This document shows positions 37,816 to 49,054 of a stretch of 64,000 bases of DNA, in pieces. The notes below the pieces were generated by a model. The model did not search any database, had not been told where the DNA came from, and was given only the letters and a program-made list of their open reading frames with translations. The position numbers and the translations under genes were made by a program. Within the stretch, counting starts at the first letter, position 1, and every line of letters begins with the position of its first letter. The DNA comes from Algoriphagus sp. (GTDB lineage Bacteria > Bacteroidota > Bacteroidia > Cytophagales > Cyclobacteriaceae), in assembly GCA_023653075.1 (NCBI GenBank), contig JAMNXQ010000006.1, positions 1 through 64,000 of the forward strand. Direction: 5' to 3'.

Positions 37816-38706
37816 TTAATACTCCCCTTTGGAGGCTTCAGATTCTTCTTCTGTTGGCGCTACATTTTGGCGAACTCGTTCGCCAGCAGCTTTGTAGGGC
37901 ACGAATCCTTCCCTTTTGAACTTGTAAGGAGTAGTTTTAGTATCAGCAGGATGGGTAGCCAAGTCCATCATACCAAAACCTTTGTGGGTAAAGGCGCCTA
38001 GACCACATTTGAAAACAAAATCTTGTACCTCAGGTGCAGCATAAAGCGTGAAGGGTAACGTGTAGCCTCTCACCTCGTATTTTACATCAAGGTCATAGAC
38101 TGCGTAGATTCGCGCAAATTTTTTCTGTTGTTCTTTCAACTTATTTACATAAACCATGTCTGGTACCACCTGGAATTTAAAGAAGGATTCCATTTGCTCT
38201 GCGGTATACCACCCTGATTTTTCCATGCGCGTGAGCGTAGATTCATATAGTAAATCAGAGAACTCGTCGCTATCAGGATTGATAAATCGCTTCCCCGCTT
38301 CTTCATTGAAGGCTGGCGTGATGAGCACCAAAGGAGAGATGCAGACAAACTTATTGGAAACATCCAAGATAGGTTCGGTCTCTAGCTCGGTGTATTCTGG
38401 GGAAAGAATCAAGTTGCCCAACTCAATTTTTGGGGTCGCAAATACTTGCTCAAGCAAGTAATCGATAAACTCCTCACTCTGAGAGGAAAGGACGAGGGTG
38501 ACTAGGCTGGAGTAATAGTGCAAACCACTACGACTCACTTTTGTTTGTCCTTTTAATCCAGAGAAATTGAAGAAATTATAGTTGAAGAATTCCTCCTTTC
38601 CTCCTTTGACAATGAGTCCCTTGAGGAATTGTGCCAGAATGTACTGGTGGTGAAAAGGCAAAAATGAGCCTTTATTTTTTAAAGAAAATATGATGCGTAC
38701 TCTCAC
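37816..38706 (-). CDS. cas6: Cas6-like CRISPR RNA endoribonuclease (solitary)
   Basis: GTG start gives MRVRIIFSLKNKGSFLPFHHQYILAQFLKGLI; FNFSGLKGQ, LGNLILSPEYTELET, C-terminal Gly-rich CGLGAFTHKGFGMMDL. 296 aa. Confidence 0.82.
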   Translation of the reverse strand: MRVRIIFSLKNKGSFLPFHHQYILAQFLKGLIVKGGKEEFFNYNFFNFSGLKGQTKVSRSGLHYYSSLVTLVLSSQSEEFIDYLLEQVFATPKIELGNLILSPEYTELETEPILDVSNKFVCISPLVLITPAFNEEAGKRFINPDSDEFSDLLYESTLTRMEKSGWYTAEQMESFFKFQVVPDMVYVNKLKEQQKKFARIYAVYDLDVKYEVRGYTLPFTLYAAPEVQDFVFKCGLGAFTHKGFGMMDLATHPADTKTTPYKFKREGFVPYKAAGERVRQNVAPTEEESEASKGEY

Positions 38707-38804
38707 GGGTTTGAAAAATAAAATGAAACAATCCAATTCTTAGTCTTGCCAAGCCTTGGTAATTAAATAACTAAAGTAAAATTACACTAATTTTTTATCA
38801 AAAC

Positions 38805-39902
38805 TCAAACATTGAACCTAAAATGCATGATGTCCCCATCTTGAACCACGTATTCTTTGCCTTCGATCGAGATTTTACCATTTTCTCTACACACTGCCTC
38901 GCTCTTAAATTGTTTGTAATCTGCAAGGCGGATGACCTCCGCTTTGATAAATCCTCGTTCAAAGTCCGTATGAATCACTCCAGCGGCTTGTGGTGCTTTC
39001 CAACCTTTACGGATCGTCCAAGCACGAACCTCCTGCACACCAGCAGTAAAGTAAGTGATTAAGTTGAGAAGGGTATAGGCACCATAAATCAAGCGGTTAA
39101 GACCACTTTCATTCAATCCGTATTCACTTAGAAACATGGCTTTTTCTTCTGGGTCGTCAAATTCGGCAATTTGGGATTCGATGGCCGCACAAAGGACGAT
39201 AACCTCAGCATTTTCTTCTTTTACTTTTTCCCGAAGTTGGGTTACAAAAGCATTTCCTGTGTGAATGCTTGCCTCGTCGACATTGGCCACATAGATCACT
39301 GGCTTGATCGTAAGGAGTTGAAGGTCACGAACGGCATCTAGATCTTCCTTGTCTACTTCGATGGCTCGTGCATTTAGTCCTGTAGTCAAGCCATCTTTAA
39401 ATTGGAGCAAAGTTTCCAATTCACGCTTGGCTTTAGCATCTCCAGATTTGGCCACCTTTTCGATCCGCTGAATCTTTTTTTCGACAGATTCCAAATCCTT
39501 CAACTGCAATTCGGTGTCGATGACTTCTTTGTCAAAAATCGGGTCTACGCCACCAGCGACGTGAACGATGTTGTTATCCTCAAAGCATCGGATGACGTGA
39601 ATGATGGCGTCCACTTCACGAATGTTGGCCAAAAACTTATTTCCCAGTCCTTCGCCTTTTGAGGCACCTTTTACAAGTCCAGCAATATCTACAAACTCGA
39701 TGATAGTAGGAACTACACGTTGTGGATTGACCAAGGCTTCCAATTCCTGCAAGCGTGCATCTGGAACGGAAACTACTCCCACATTGGGTTCGATGGTACA
39801 AAAAGGAAAGTTTGCTGCTTCAGCCTTTGCGCTAGAAAGCGAATTAAACAAGGTAGATTTGCCCACATTGGGGAGACCTACTATGCCACATTGTAATGCC
39901 AT
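38805..39902 (-). CDS. ychF: redox-regulated ATPase YchF
   Basis: [57 protein letters not shown]. Confidence 0.97.
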   Translation of the reverse strand: MALQCGIVGLPNVGKSTLFNSLSSAKAEAANFPFCTIEPNVGVVSVPDARLQELEALVNPQRVVPTIIEFVDIAGLVKGASKGEGLGNKFLANIREVDAIIHVIRCFEDNNIVHVAGGVDPIFDKEVIDTELQLKDLESVEKKIQRIEKVAKSGDAKAKRELETLLQFKDGLTTGLNARAIEVDKEDLDAVRDLQLLTIKPVIYVANVDEASIHTGNAFVTQLREKVKEENAEVIVLCAAIESQIAEFDDPEEKAMFLSEYGLNESGLNRLIYGAYTLLNLITYFTAGVQEVRAWTIRKGWKAPQAAGVIHTDFERGFIKAEVIRLADYKQFKSEAVCRENGKISIEGKEYVVQDGDIMHFRFNV

Positions 39903-40996
39903 TAAGTCGTTGCTTTAATTTTAAATATTTTGTAGGACTTGTATCCTTTGTAAAATTCCATAACCGATACTCTGAAAATGGTGTAAACGGGTATGGCAAA
40001 AATCATCCCTAAAATTCCTGCGATTTTTGCACCGGCAAAGATAATAACAAAAATTTCAAGAGGATGCGCTTTTACGGATTTGGAAAAAATAAGCGGTTGC
40101 AGGAGTACATTATCCGTAATCTGGACCACTGCAAATACAGAAATGATTTTAAAAAGTAGGAAGCTGTAGTCACTGTCTACCGTATAGTCACCTGTGGATA
40201 CACCTACGATAATGCCAAAAGCAGTTCCTAAAATCGGCCCCGCATAGGGGATAAGATTAGCAATTGCTGCAAAGAGGGCTATAGTCAGTGCATAGTCCAC
40301 GCCTGCCAGGGTAAGTCCAGAAGCAGCGAGCAAGAAAATAGCCAATACTTGAAGTAGAAGTCCAAATAGGTAATTGGAAAGCAATTTTTCGACCTTGGTA
40401 AAGGTCGCTACCGATAACTCAAAATAGGTATTTGGAATGAGATTCAGGAGATTTCTGCGAAGCAGGCCATTTTCTAATAATAAGAAAAAAGTAATGAAGG
40501 CGATGGCCATGGTGCCAATAAACACACTACTTGTCACCGCAATTGCATCAGAAATGAATCCGCCGATGTCAAATTTTTTGAGAACTTCTTGCACAGACAT
40601 TCTGAGTTCCTCAAGAAGGATTCCCTTTTTATTTTCAATGAGTTGGTACTTCATCAAAAACCGTTCTAGTTTTTCTAAGGGAACTTCTAGTTGCAGGTAA
40701 ATACTCTCCAAATCCAACTCACTCAAAAGAATAAGTTGGCGATTGATTAGTGGGAAAAATAGGAGTCCCAATAAAAATACAATGGAAATAACTACCCCAT
40801 ATGAGCCAAGAATGGCAATTCCTCTTGGAATATGCTGTCCTACGATGTGTACTTCATTTATTCTATTGGTCAAGGGACGAAGCAGCGCAGCAAGAATCAA
40901 AGAAACCACCAGGTACAATGAAATAGAAGAAAAATACCAACCAAAAACGAGGAAGGTGAGAAAGAAAAGAATGAGGTAGATGAAAAACCGTTGCAT
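39902..40996 (-). CDS. AI-2E family transporter
   Basis: Multi-[36 protein letters not shown]; start at MQRFF preferred. Confidence 0.88.
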   Translation of the reverse strand: MQRFFIYLILFFLTFLVFGWYFSSISLYLVVSLILAALLRPLTNRINEVHIVGQHIPRGIAILGSYGVVISIVFLLGLLFFPLINRQLILLSELDLESIYLQLEVPLEKLERFLMKYQLIENKKGILLEELRMSVQEVLKKFDIGGFISDAIAVTSSVFIGTMAIAFITFFLLLENGLLRRNLLNLIPNTYFELSVATFTKVEKLLSNYLFGLLLQVLAIFLLAASGLTLAGVDYALTIALFAAIANLIPYAGPILGTAFGIIVGVSTGDYTVDSDYSFLLFKIISVFAVVQITDNVLLQPLIFSKSVKAHPLEIFVIIFAGAKIAGILGMIFAIPVYTIFRVSVMEFYKGYKSYKIFKIKATT

Positions 40997-41076
40997 GGTA
41001 GTAAAAAGAAAAGGAGGCAGAAGCCTCCTCAAATATATTGGAATTAGAACGTTATCCCCAATGAATTACCGCTGGA

Positions 41077-41406
41077 TTATTCCCAACGCAAGTCATTATT
41101 AACTTCGTTCTCAGATTCTTCATTCTCAAACTGCTCAAAATCGAAGTCAGGAAGCAAATCGATTTTCACATGATCTACGGCTTCATTCAATGCATTGACA
41201 AATTTGAAGAAATCCTCCTTATACAAAAAGATTTTGTGCTTCTCATAACTGAAGCTATCGCCGTCTGTTCTTCGCTTGCTCTCCGTAATGGTCAAGTAAT
41301 AATCGTTGCCACGGGTTGATTTGATGTCAAAAAAATAAGTTCTTTTTCCTGCCTTAACTTTTTTAGAGAAAATTTCATCTCTATCGTATCCTCGGTGATC
41401 TTCCAA
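41077..41406 (-). CDS. DUF3276 / PUR-family nucleic-acid-binding protein
   Basis: IFSKKVKAGKRTYFFDIKSTRGNDYYLTITESKR...HKIFLYKEDFFKF. Confidence 0.88.
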   Translation of the reverse strand: MEDHRGYDRDEIFSKKVKAGKRTYFFDIKSTRGNDYYLTITESKRRTDGDSFSYEKHKIFLYKEDFFKFVNALNEAVDHVKIDLLPDFDFEQFENEESENEVNNDLRWE

Positions 41407-41646
41407 TGTTGTAGGGGTTATTTTTTTGGAACGGTTAAATTGTTGGGCCTAAGATAAAGTAAAAACGGGGTAGAATTCAAAACTAAGACCTGCTTTTTTT
41501 CAAAAATCTGTGAAAAAAGGAGTACAAGTTGGACTAATTTCGATACAAACTTGATAAGCTTAAACAGAAAGTAGGAAAAAAAACTCGGTAAATTTGTGCT
41601 ATGGTATTGATTTTGAATTAAATAAACGGAACGGAAAAAATGCAAA

Positions 41647-41693
41647 AAGGACTGCTTATTGGACCTTCAAGGGGAGCGTTTCCCCAAGTCCTT
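41647..41693 (-). ncRNA. candidate structured RNA / attenuator-like element
   Basis: Minus strand AAGGACTTGGGGAAACGCTCCCCTTGAAGGTCCAATAAGCAGTCCTTTTT: outer 7-bp stem, inner GGGGA/TCCCC stem, T tract. Confidence 0.35.
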
Positions 41694-41697
41694 AGCC

Positions 41698-41728
41698 TAA
41701 AAAAAGCTGTCTTTTTTCAAAACAGCTT
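41698..41728 (-). terminator. intrinsic terminator downstream of ferredoxin gene
   Basis: Minus strand AAGCTGT..ACAGCTT followed by T tract. Confidence 0.6.
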
Positions 41729-41747
41729 ATTTGACTCGTCAAACTAA

Positions 41748-42095
41748 TTATTCTCCGTGTAAGAAGGCTTTCTTAGCAAGTAAGGCTTCTTCACTTTCAC
41801 GGTGATCTGGATCATCGACGCAGCAGTCTACAGGACAAACAGCCGCACATTGCGGTTCTTCATGGAAGCCATTGCATTCGGTACATTTATCGGATACGAT
41901 GTAATAAAACTCATCAGAAATAGGGTTTTGCTTTGTAGTGCCGGCTACAACGGTACCGTCTCCAAGGGTCACTTCTTTTAAATTGGTGCCTCCAGCCCAA
42001 GTCCATTCTACTCCACCTTCATAAATTGCCGTGTTTGGGCACTCAGGTTCGCATGCACCGCAATTGATGCATTCGTCTGTAATCATTATCGCCAT
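41748..42095 (-). CDS. 4Fe-4S dicluster ferredoxin
   Basis: [16 protein letters not shown] and [22 protein letters not shown]. Confidence 0.95.
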   Translation of the reverse strand: MAIMITDECINCGACEPECPNTAIYEGGVEWTWAGGTNLKEVTLGDGTVVAGTTKQNPISDEFYYIVSDKCTECNGFHEEPQCAAVCPVDCCVDDPDHRESEEALLAKKAFLHGE

Positions 42096-42202
42096 AGGTA
42101 GTCAAATTTGAGTTCAAAGTTACAATCTCCTAAACACCTTCGCAATAAAAAAGTTGTCATACTAATTAATTTAAATTTATTCCAAAGGGCATTCTTTTTG
42201 GA

Positions 42203-42210
42203 TACCTTTG
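42203..42210 (+). promoter_or_regulatory. TAnnTTTG -7 box immediately before ATG
   Basis: TACCTTTG then caacATG (42215). Confidence 0.5.
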
Positions 42211-42214
42211 CAAC

Positions 42215-43249
42215 ATGCAATTCATTTTTCCGCTTTCTGATCGAATTTCGGCCTTTATTCGCCTAGGAAACCGTCTGTCTGAATTGGAAGGCGACGAAAA
42301 ACAAGCACTTTTTCAGCAAGCCCAAAATCAGAATGCTTGGTTTACTCCGCAGTCTCTGGACCAGTCCTTAAAGGGAATCCAGGTTCTCTTGAATGCCCAG
42401 GCTTTGGAAAAATGGGTGGCCAACTATTCTTTTTCAGAATCGGACCAACCTCAGCAAATTGGGTTAATGCTTGCTGGAAATATTCCTGGGGTAGGTTTTC
42501 ATGATATTTTGGCGGTATTAATTGCAGGTCATTCGGCCTGCATCAAACTTAGTTCCCAGGATTCGGCATTACCACTTTGGTTACTCACCCAATTGAAAGC
42601 TATTGAGCCTCGTTTTGTAACACGCATTTTTGTAGAAGAATTCTTAAAAAACAAGCAGGCCTACATCGCTACAGGAAGTGACAATTCTGCCCGTTACTTC
42701 AATTACTACTTTGGGAAGTACCCACACCTGATTCGTTCCAATCGGACTTCTATAGCCATTCTCCAAGGAAATGAATCTACGGCTGATTTGCAGGCTTTGG
42801 GTCATGATATTTTCGATTACTTTGGTTTGGGCTGTAGAAATGTATCCAAGGTATTTGTCAAAAATCAGGAGCAGTTGACACAACTTCTCGATGCGCTACA
42901 ATCCTTTGAAGGGGTAGCCCATCACCACAAATACTTCAATAATTACGAGTACACGAAGTCTATTTATTTGGTGAATGGAACTCCACACCTAGACAATGGC
43001 TTTCTCTTGCTCAAAGAATCGGCAGACTTGGTTTCTCCTATTGGAGTTCTATTTTACGAGATCTACGAAGATGATCTTGAGTTGCAATCCAAACTTTCAA
43101 CCTTAGCCAGCCAGATCCAATGCGTGGTGGGGAGTTCTAGCCTTGGACTTCCCGGACTGATTCCCTTTGGCCAAACCCAGTGCCCAGCCCCATGGGACTA
43201 TGCGGATGGGGTAGATACCCTTCAATTTTTGTGTGGGTTAGGTTTTTAG
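42215..43249 (+). CDS. LuxC-like acyl-CoA reductase
   Basis: LMLAGNIPGVGFHDILAVLIAGHSACIKLSSQD, GCRNVSKVFV. Confidence 0.85.
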   Translation: MQFIFPLSDRISAFIRLGNRLSELEGDEKQALFQQAQNQNAWFTPQSLDQSLKGIQVLLNAQALEKWVANYSFSESDQPQQIGLMLAGNIPGVGFHDILAVLIAGHSACIKLSSQDSALPLWLLTQLKAIEPRFVTRIFVEEFLKNKQAYIATGSDNSARYFNYYFGKYPHLIRSNRTSIAILQGNESTADLQALGHDIFDYFGLGCRNVSKVFVKNQEQLTQLLDALQSFEGVAHHHKYFNNYEYTKSIYLVNGTPHLDNGFLLLKESADLVSPIGVLFYEIYEDDLELQSKLSTLASQIQCVVGSSSLGLPGLIPFGQTQCPAPWDYADGVDTLQFLCGLGF

Positions 43250-43444
43250 TGAAAATTAGAGCACAGCAAATCTTTTATCTTTCATTCCTACTTTCTAAGG
43301 CAGTTATGATTTGACTAAAAAATCTTGGGAGGCAGTATTAGTTAGGCAACCCTTAAAACGCAATGTTCGTTACCATTTTTGTTGCTTTTTCCTATATTCG
43401 CAATCGGAAATTTGAACCATTTACTCCATAAACTATACAATACG

Positions 43445-45709
43445 ATGGCTTTTGATATCGAAATGATCAAGGAGGTGTATGCACAGATCCCTGTTCGCAT
43501 TGCAGCGGCCAGAAAGGTGGTCGGCAAACCGCTTACATTGACTGAAAAAATTCTTTATGCTCATTTGAGTGAAGGAGCTGCTAGTCAAGCTTTTAAGAGA
43601 GGAACTTCTTATGTTGATTTTCAACCCGATCGCGTTGCGATGCAAGATGCCACCGCACAGATGGCGCTTTTGCAATTTATGCAAGCAGGTCGATCTCAGG
43701 TAGCTGTTCCATCTACTGTTCACTGCGATCACTTGATCCAAGCGGAGATTGGAGCAGATCAAGATTTGAGCAAAGCAAAAGATAAAAACAAAGAGGTCTA
43801 TGATTTTTTGGCCTCCGTATCCAATAAATACGGCATCGGATTCTGGAAGCCAGGAGCAGGGATTATTCACCAAGTGGTATTGGAAAACTATGCTTTCCCA
43901 GGTGGAATGATGATCGGTACGGATTCGCATACTCCCAATGCAGGTGGTCTAGGAATGATCGCGATTGGTGTGGGTGGTGCAGATGCCTGTGATGTGATGG
44001 CTGGATTGCCTTGGGAATTGAAGTTTCCAAAGTTGATTGGGGTGAAGTTGACTGGTAAAATGTCGGGCTGGACCTCCGCAAAAGACGTGATTTTGAAAGT
44101 AGCGGGTATCCTTACTGTAAAAGGTGGAACGGGTGCAATCGTGGAATATTTTGGAGAAGGAGCTCGCTCCCTTTCCGCTACAGGTAAAGGGACTATTTGC
44201 AACATGGGTGCTGAGATTGGTGCCACTACCTCCATTTTTGGTTACGATGAAAAATCTGCCGCCTACCTTTCCGGTACAGGCCGTTCGGATATTGCTACAC
44301 TTGCCAATGGCATCGCTGCGCATTTGACGGGTGACGCTGAGGTGTACGCAAACCCAGAGCAATACTTCGATCAGGTGATTGAAATTAATCTTTCCGAACT
44401 GGAGCCGCATGTAAATGGACCATTCACTCCAGATTTGGCATGGCCGATCTCCAAATTTGCGGCAGCTGTCAAAGAAAATGGCTGGCCTGCCAAGTTGGAC
44501 GTGGGATTGATCGGTTCTTGTACCAACTCTTCCTACGAAGACATTTCTAGAGCGGCTTCTCTTGCGCAGCAAGCGGTAGATAAAAAATTGGTAGCCAAGT
44601 CTGAGTATACCATCACCCCAGGTTCTGAGCAAGTTCGCTTCACTGTGGCTCGTGATGGATTTTTGGACACTTTTGACAAAATGGGGGGTGTGGTCCTTGC
44701 GAATGCTTGCGGACCTTGTATCGGTCAATGGGCTAGACATGGAGCAGAAAAGCAGGAAAAGAACTCCATCATCACGTCCTTCAACCGAAATTTTGCGAAA
44801 CGTGCGGATGGAAATCCAAATACACATGCATTCGTGGCTTCTCCAGAGATTGTAACAGCCCTAGCCATTGCTGGAGACTTGACCTTTAACCCGCTTACGG
44901 ATTCGTTGACCAACTCTGAGGGCAAGCAGGTTCGCTTGGAAGAGCCAAGAGGATTGGAATTACCAACCAAAGGCTTTGCCGTAGAAGATGCAGGATATCA
45001 GGCTCCAGCTGAGGATGGGTCTACCGTTCAAGTGCTGGTATCCCCAACTTCTGATCGTTTGCAACTATTGGATTCCTTTGCAGCATGGGAAGGGGTTGAC
45101 TTGAAAGGAATGAAGTTGTTGATCAAAGCCAAAGGAAAATGTACCACGGACCACATCTCCATGGCAGGTCCTTGGTTGAAATACAGAGGCCATTTAGATA
45201 ATATTTCCAATAACATGCTCATTGGGGCAGTGAATGCCTTCAACGATGCCACTAACTCGGTGAAAAATCAGTTGACCGGTGCATACGGTGAGGTTCCAGC
45301 TACCCAGCGTGCCTACAAAGCAGCAGGAATTGGATCGATTGTAGTTGGGGATGAAAACTACGGAGAAGGATCTTCTAGAGAACATGCAGCTATGGAACCT
45401 CGCTTCCTAGGCGTTCGTGCGATCCTGGTGAAGTCTTTTGCTCGAATTCACGAGACCAACTTGAAGAAGCAAGGCATGCTTGCCTTGACTTTTGCAAACC
45501 CTGCGGATTACGACTTGATCCAAGAGAATGATGTGATCGATATCAATGGCTTGACTACCTTTGCTCCAGGCAAGTCCTTAGAGGTGGTCTTCCATCATGC
45601 GGACGGCACTTCGCACACGGTGGTTGCCAACCATACCTACAATGAAGGTCAAATCGAATGGTTTAAGGCAGGTAGTGCATTGAACTTAATCAAAGCGGCC
45701 AAGGCTTAA
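43445..45709 (+). CDS. aconitate hydratase
   Basis: Start [66 protein letters not shown]. Confidence 0.96.
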   Translation: MAFDIEMIKEVYAQIPVRIAAARKVVGKPLTLTEKILYAHLSEGAASQAFKRGTSYVDFQPDRVAMQDATAQMALLQFMQAGRSQVAVPSTVHCDHLIQAEIGADQDLSKAKDKNKEVYDFLASVSNKYGIGFWKPGAGIIHQVVLENYAFPGGMMIGTDSHTPNAGGLGMIAIGVGGADACDVMAGLPWELKFPKLIGVKLTGKMSGWTSAKDVILKVAGILTVKGGTGAIVEYFGEGARSLSATGKGTICNMGAEIGATTSIFGYDEKSAAYLSGTGRSDIATLANGIAAHLTGDAEVYANPEQYFDQVIEINLSELEPHVNGPFTPDLAWPISKFAAAVKENGWPAKLDVGLIGSCTNSSYEDISRAASLAQQAVDKKLVAKSEYTITPGSEQVRFTVARDGFLDTFDKMGGVVLANACGPCIGQWARHGAEKQEKNSIITSFNRNFAKRADGNPNTHAFVASPEIVTALAIAGDLTFNPLTDSLTNSEGKQVRLEEPRGLELPTKGFAVEDAGYQAPAEDGSTVQVLVSPTSDRLQLLDSFAAWEGVDLKGMKLLIKAKGKCTTDHISMAGPWLKYRGHLDNISNNMLIGAVNAFNDATNSVKNQLTGAYGEVPATQRAYKAAGIGSIVVGDENYGEGSSREHAAMEPRFLGVRAILVKSFARIHETNLKKQGMLALTFANPADYDLIQENDVIDINGLTTFAPGKSLEVVFHHADGTSHTVVANHTYNEGQIEWFKAGSALNLIKAAKA

Positions 45710-45727
45710 CTAAACTTAAATTCAAGA

Positions 45728-45758
45728 AAGCCGTAATGATTTCTTCGTTACGGCTTTT
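45728..45758 (+). terminator. intrinsic terminator
   Basis: aaagccgtaa...ttacggctttttt. Confidence 0.8.
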
Positions 45759-45774
45759 TTCACATCCCTAAGCT

Positions 45775-46980
45775 ATGAGGAGGATTCTTTTGGTTCAGTT
45801 TATTAGTAGCTGCTTGACTTTGGCATTTAGCCAATCGCTTAGGGCACAAAATGAATCCGATGAACGATCCTTACTCCAAGTGCAAAAAGGGATTAGTTTC
45901 ACTAAAGATTCCTTGTATAGTCTGAATTTGCGGTTTCGATTGCAAAATCGAATGGGTTTTCGTACGGAAAGCGGAGAGGATTTGGGTTTTGAGCAGACGG
46001 ATTTTCGCGTTCGCAGATTGCGGGTTCGATTGGATGGTTTTGTGTTTAATCCACGTATTCAGTATTACGTTCAGCTAGGATTTTCAAAGTCAGACATGGA
46101 TTTGGATGGGGGAGAGGTAGCCCAACCTATTCGAGATGCCATTCTCTATTACCATTTTAGTCCCAACTTTTATGTGGGGATGGGGCAAGCCAAATTGCCT
46201 GGCAACCGGGAACGCGTCATTAGTTCTGGAAATTTGCAGTTTGCGGAGCGATCCCTTGCCAATTCTTTTTTCACACTGGATCGAGATTTTGGTGTTTTTG
46301 CCTATTTCACGTTCCCTACGCAGGGAAAAGCGATTTACCAATTTAAGGGTGCAATAACTGCTGGTGAAGGTAGAAATCCTTCGATTGGAGATCGAGGCTT
46401 AAGTTACACGGGTAGAATAGAAGTGCTACCTTTTGGAAAATTCACCAATGGAGGAGATTATTCCGAAGGAGATTTGGAATTTGAAACTCGTCCCAAACTT
46501 TCCCTTGGAACCAGTTATAATTTTAATGAAAGTGGTGCCAGAGCAAGAGGGCAGTTGGGGTCAGAACTATTTGAAAAGAGAGATCAGCATGTTTTTATTG
46601 CGGATATGATGCTGAAATATAAAGGATGGGCTCTTTTGGGAGAGTATTTTTCAAGAAACGCTGCCAATCCCATCACCTATAGCCCACCTGGGTTCCGTCA
46701 AGCTGTATGGGTAGGTACAGGCCAAAATCTGCAACTCAGTAAACTGATTTCAAAGCAGGGGGAACTTGCGATCCGTTACGCACAAGTCACACCCAAGCAA
46801 TCTATCCGAAATTGGGAAACGCAGCGAGAGGAGTCCACCTTGGGCTATACCCATTACGTTGGAGGTCACCGGGTCAAGTTGCAGGGGAATTTGGGATATT
46901 CCTGGGCCAACAATCAACCGCTACTTAATCAAACGGCAAACTATTGGTTTGGGCTTTTTCAAGTTGAATTTGGGATTTAA
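45775..46980 (+). CDS. OprO/OprP-type phosphate-selective porin family
   Basis: Signal peptide; RLQNRMGFRT, VRRLRVRLDGFVFNPRIQYYVQLGFSKSD, GQAKLPGNRERVISSGNLQFAERS. Confidence 0.82.
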   Translation: MRRILLVQFISSCLTLAFSQSLRAQNESDERSLLQVQKGISFTKDSLYSLNLRFRLQNRMGFRTESGEDLGFEQTDFRVRRLRVRLDGFVFNPRIQYYVQLGFSKSDMDLDGGEVAQPIRDAILYYHFSPNFYVGMGQAKLPGNRERVISSGNLQFAERSLANSFFTLDRDFGVFAYFTFPTQGKAIYQFKGAITAGEGRNPSIGDRGLSYTGRIEVLPFGKFTNGGDYSEGDLEFETRPKLSLGTSYNFNESGARARGQLGSELFEKRDQHVFIADMMLKYKGWALLGEYFSRNAANPITYSPPGFRQAVWVGTGQNLQLSKLISKQGELAIRYAQVTPKQSIRNWETQREESTLGYTHYVGGHRVKLQGNLGYSWANNQPLLNQTANYWFGLFQVEFGI

Positions 46981-47006
46981 AAAGGGTCATCTCCCCTTTT
47001 GAGTCC

Positions 47007-47942
47007 CTATAGAGCTCTTGCTTTTGTGAGGTATTCCTGCACCAAGTCCATTTCGGGATAGCTGACTGCCAATTCCTCTAGGAAACTCAAGGCCTCCACC
47101 TTTTTTCCCATTAGGGCATAATAAATACCCTTATTTCGAAGTGCAAAGGGGTTTTTGTCATCCATCGCCAAACTTTGGTTGATGTAGCTGAGGCCTTCTT
47201 CCAATTGATTCAAATAAAGGAGGTACAATCCTTGGTTGTTGTAATAATACGCCTGTCGATTGTCTAGCGTAATTGCTTTCTCCACCGCTTTTAGCGCTTC
47301 CCCGTAATTTTTCTCCTCAAATAAAATCATAGACCGCAAGTTGTGTAGGTTAGGCTCTGCTGGATTAATTTCCTCAGCCTTTACCAATATAGATTTAGCG
47401 GATTCGTATTCTTTTTGATAGAAATAAATGGTGGCTTGATTGACCAATAAATCCGAATTTTTAGGAGCTAACTCAGTTGCCTTTTGAAAGGATTTCAAGG
47501 CGTCAGCATAGGACTTTAATTTCTCTTCCGTGAGGCCTTTCAAAAAGTAGGACCGCCAATCCCTTGGGTTTTGGGTCACCATTCGGTCAGCATCTTCCTT
47601 GGCGTTGTAATTGGCTCCTAGGTCTAAATAAGCCAATCCTCTCTGGAAAAGCGCATCCGTATAGTCTGGATTTTTTTGAATAGCAGCACTAAAATCTTGG
47701 ATGGCTGTTTCCAACTGGTTTAAGCGCATATGTGCCATCCCTTTGTTGTAGTAGGCATCTACAAAATTAGAATCTAGGGCAATCGCTTCTTCATAAAATC
47801 CCAAAGCAGTTTTGGGATCATTTTCTTCCATTTTCTTGTTGCCTTTGAGCAGGAACCGGCCTTTTTGGTCTTCGATACTATCACATCCCATCCAGAAAAG
47901 AAGGGTTGCAGCCAGGAAGAGATTAGGAATTTGAATTTTCAT
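47007..47942 (-). CDS. TPR-repeat lipoprotein
   Basis: Lipobox LFWMGC; repeated A/FYNKGMAHMRLNQLETAIQDFSAAIQKNP-type TPRs. Confidence 0.9.
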   Translation of the reverse strand: MKIQIPNLFLAATLLFWMGCDSIEDQKGRFLLKGNKKMEENDPKTALGFYEEAIALDSNFVDAYYNKGMAHMRLNQLETAIQDFSAAIQKNPDYTDALFQRGLAYLDLGANYNAKEDADRMVTQNPRDWRSYFLKGLTEEKLKSYADALKSFQKATELAPKNSDLLVNQATIYFYQKEYESAKSILVKAEEINPAEPNLHNLRSMILFEEKNYGEALKAVEKAITLDNRQAYYYNNQGLYLLYLNQLEEGLSYINQSLAMDDKNPFALRNKGIYYALMGKKVEALSFLEELAVSYPEMDLVQEYLTKARAL

Positions 47943-49023
47943 CGGAAGTAGGTTTGGATGGTGCTGACTTTAGTTCTTCTCCTAGCAGCAAAGCAAAGGG
48001 TTTGGTGGAAGAGGACAAGTCAAAGATTTCACGTAAAATGGCTAAAATAGGGATAATTAAAATCATGCCCGCGACACCCCAGATTGAGGCTCCTAGCAAG
48101 AGTCCCAAGAAGGTGATGAATGCATTCAAATTGACCTGACTCCCCACTATTTTTGGGGTTAGAATGTTGCCTTCCAATACTTGAATGGCTTGGTAAGCTC
48201 CAAGAATCAACAGTGGAGAGAGCAAGTTGTCCATAGTCAAGAGGGCATAACTCATCGGGAGTAAAGCGCCAATTAAGGGACCCACGTAAGGGATGATATT
48301 TAGAATTGCTCCAATAACTCCGAAAAATATGGCATGCTCTACGCCAATTAGGGAATAGGCGGTGATATTAAGAAGGGCAAGAATGACCATGACTTTCCCC
48401 ACTCCAGAGATGTAGTTCAACACTACTTTTCGTAAGCGGATTGTTTGTCCTTTCACTTCTCCAGGATCAGTATCCTGAAAAATGGAAATCAGTACGCTGA
48501 CCAAGTGATCCCGGTAGAGTAAAAAGAAAAACATAAATACGGGAATCAAAATAAGGCTGCTTAAGGATCCGATGGCATTTATCGCAAATGAAGAAATATT
48601 GCTGCTATTTTTGTTAAGAAGGTTAAGCAAAACATCTGGATCCAATTGATCTGCAAGTTTCTGTTTAAACCCGAATTGGGAGCTTGTAAACTGATCTATT
48701 TGCTGAATTAGGTTGGTAATTCGTACTGTTACATCTGCGAAATCTGTAGAAAAACTAAGTAAGTTGCTCACAATAAAACTCAGTAAACCAGCTACTAGGC
48801 CTATCATGATCACCAAAGAAACGATACTAGACAGGATGCGTGGAAACTTGTATTTTTCTAGAAATAGACTCAAAGGAGTGAATAGTACTGCAAAAAATGC
48901 TCCCAAGGCCAATGGAATTAAAATGGCCTTTCCGACAATTAGGATAAACACTACCACTATCAATAGTGACAAAACTGCCAATGCCTTGAGATAGGGTGGG
49001 AGCTGTAGGGATTTTGATGTCAT
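47923..49023 (-). CDS. AI-2E family transporter
   Basis: NIIPYVGPLIGALLPM, VLEGNILTPKIVGSQVNLN. Confidence 0.9.
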   Translation of the reverse strand: MTSKSLQLPPYLKALAVLSLLIVVVFILIVGKAILIPLALGAFFAVLFTPLSLFLEKYKFPRILSSIVSLVIMIGLVAGLLSFIVSNLLSFSTDFADVTVRITNLIQQIDQFTSSQFGFKQKLADQLDPDVLLNLLNKNSSNISSFAINAIGSLSSLILIPVFMFFFLLYRDHLVSVLISIFQDTDPGEVKGQTIRLRKVVLNYISGVGKVMVILALLNITAYSLIGVEHAIFFGVIGAILNIIPYVGPLIGALLPMSYALLTMDNLLSPLLILGAYQAIQVLEGNILTPKIVGSQVNLNAFITFLGLLLGASIWGVAGMILIIPILAILREIFDLSSSTKPFALLLGEELKSAPSKPTSDENSNS

Positions 49024-49054
49024 GAAGAAGGTCCTAGGTTGTGTAAAATAAGGA

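Noticed and set aside
37700-38810. CRISPR array next to the Cas6-like gene
   Set aside because: No regularly spaced direct repeats seen in the flanking intergenic sequence or elsewhere in the window.
43949-44827. 292-aa ORF antisense to aconitase
   Set aside because: Shadow ORF: Cys/His/Arg/Ser-rich, no recognisable domain, fully opposite a strong aconitase gene.
39902-49023. Two AI-2E transporter genes as a recent duplication
   Set aside because: Sequences are clearly diverged and separated by about 7 kb of unrelated genes.
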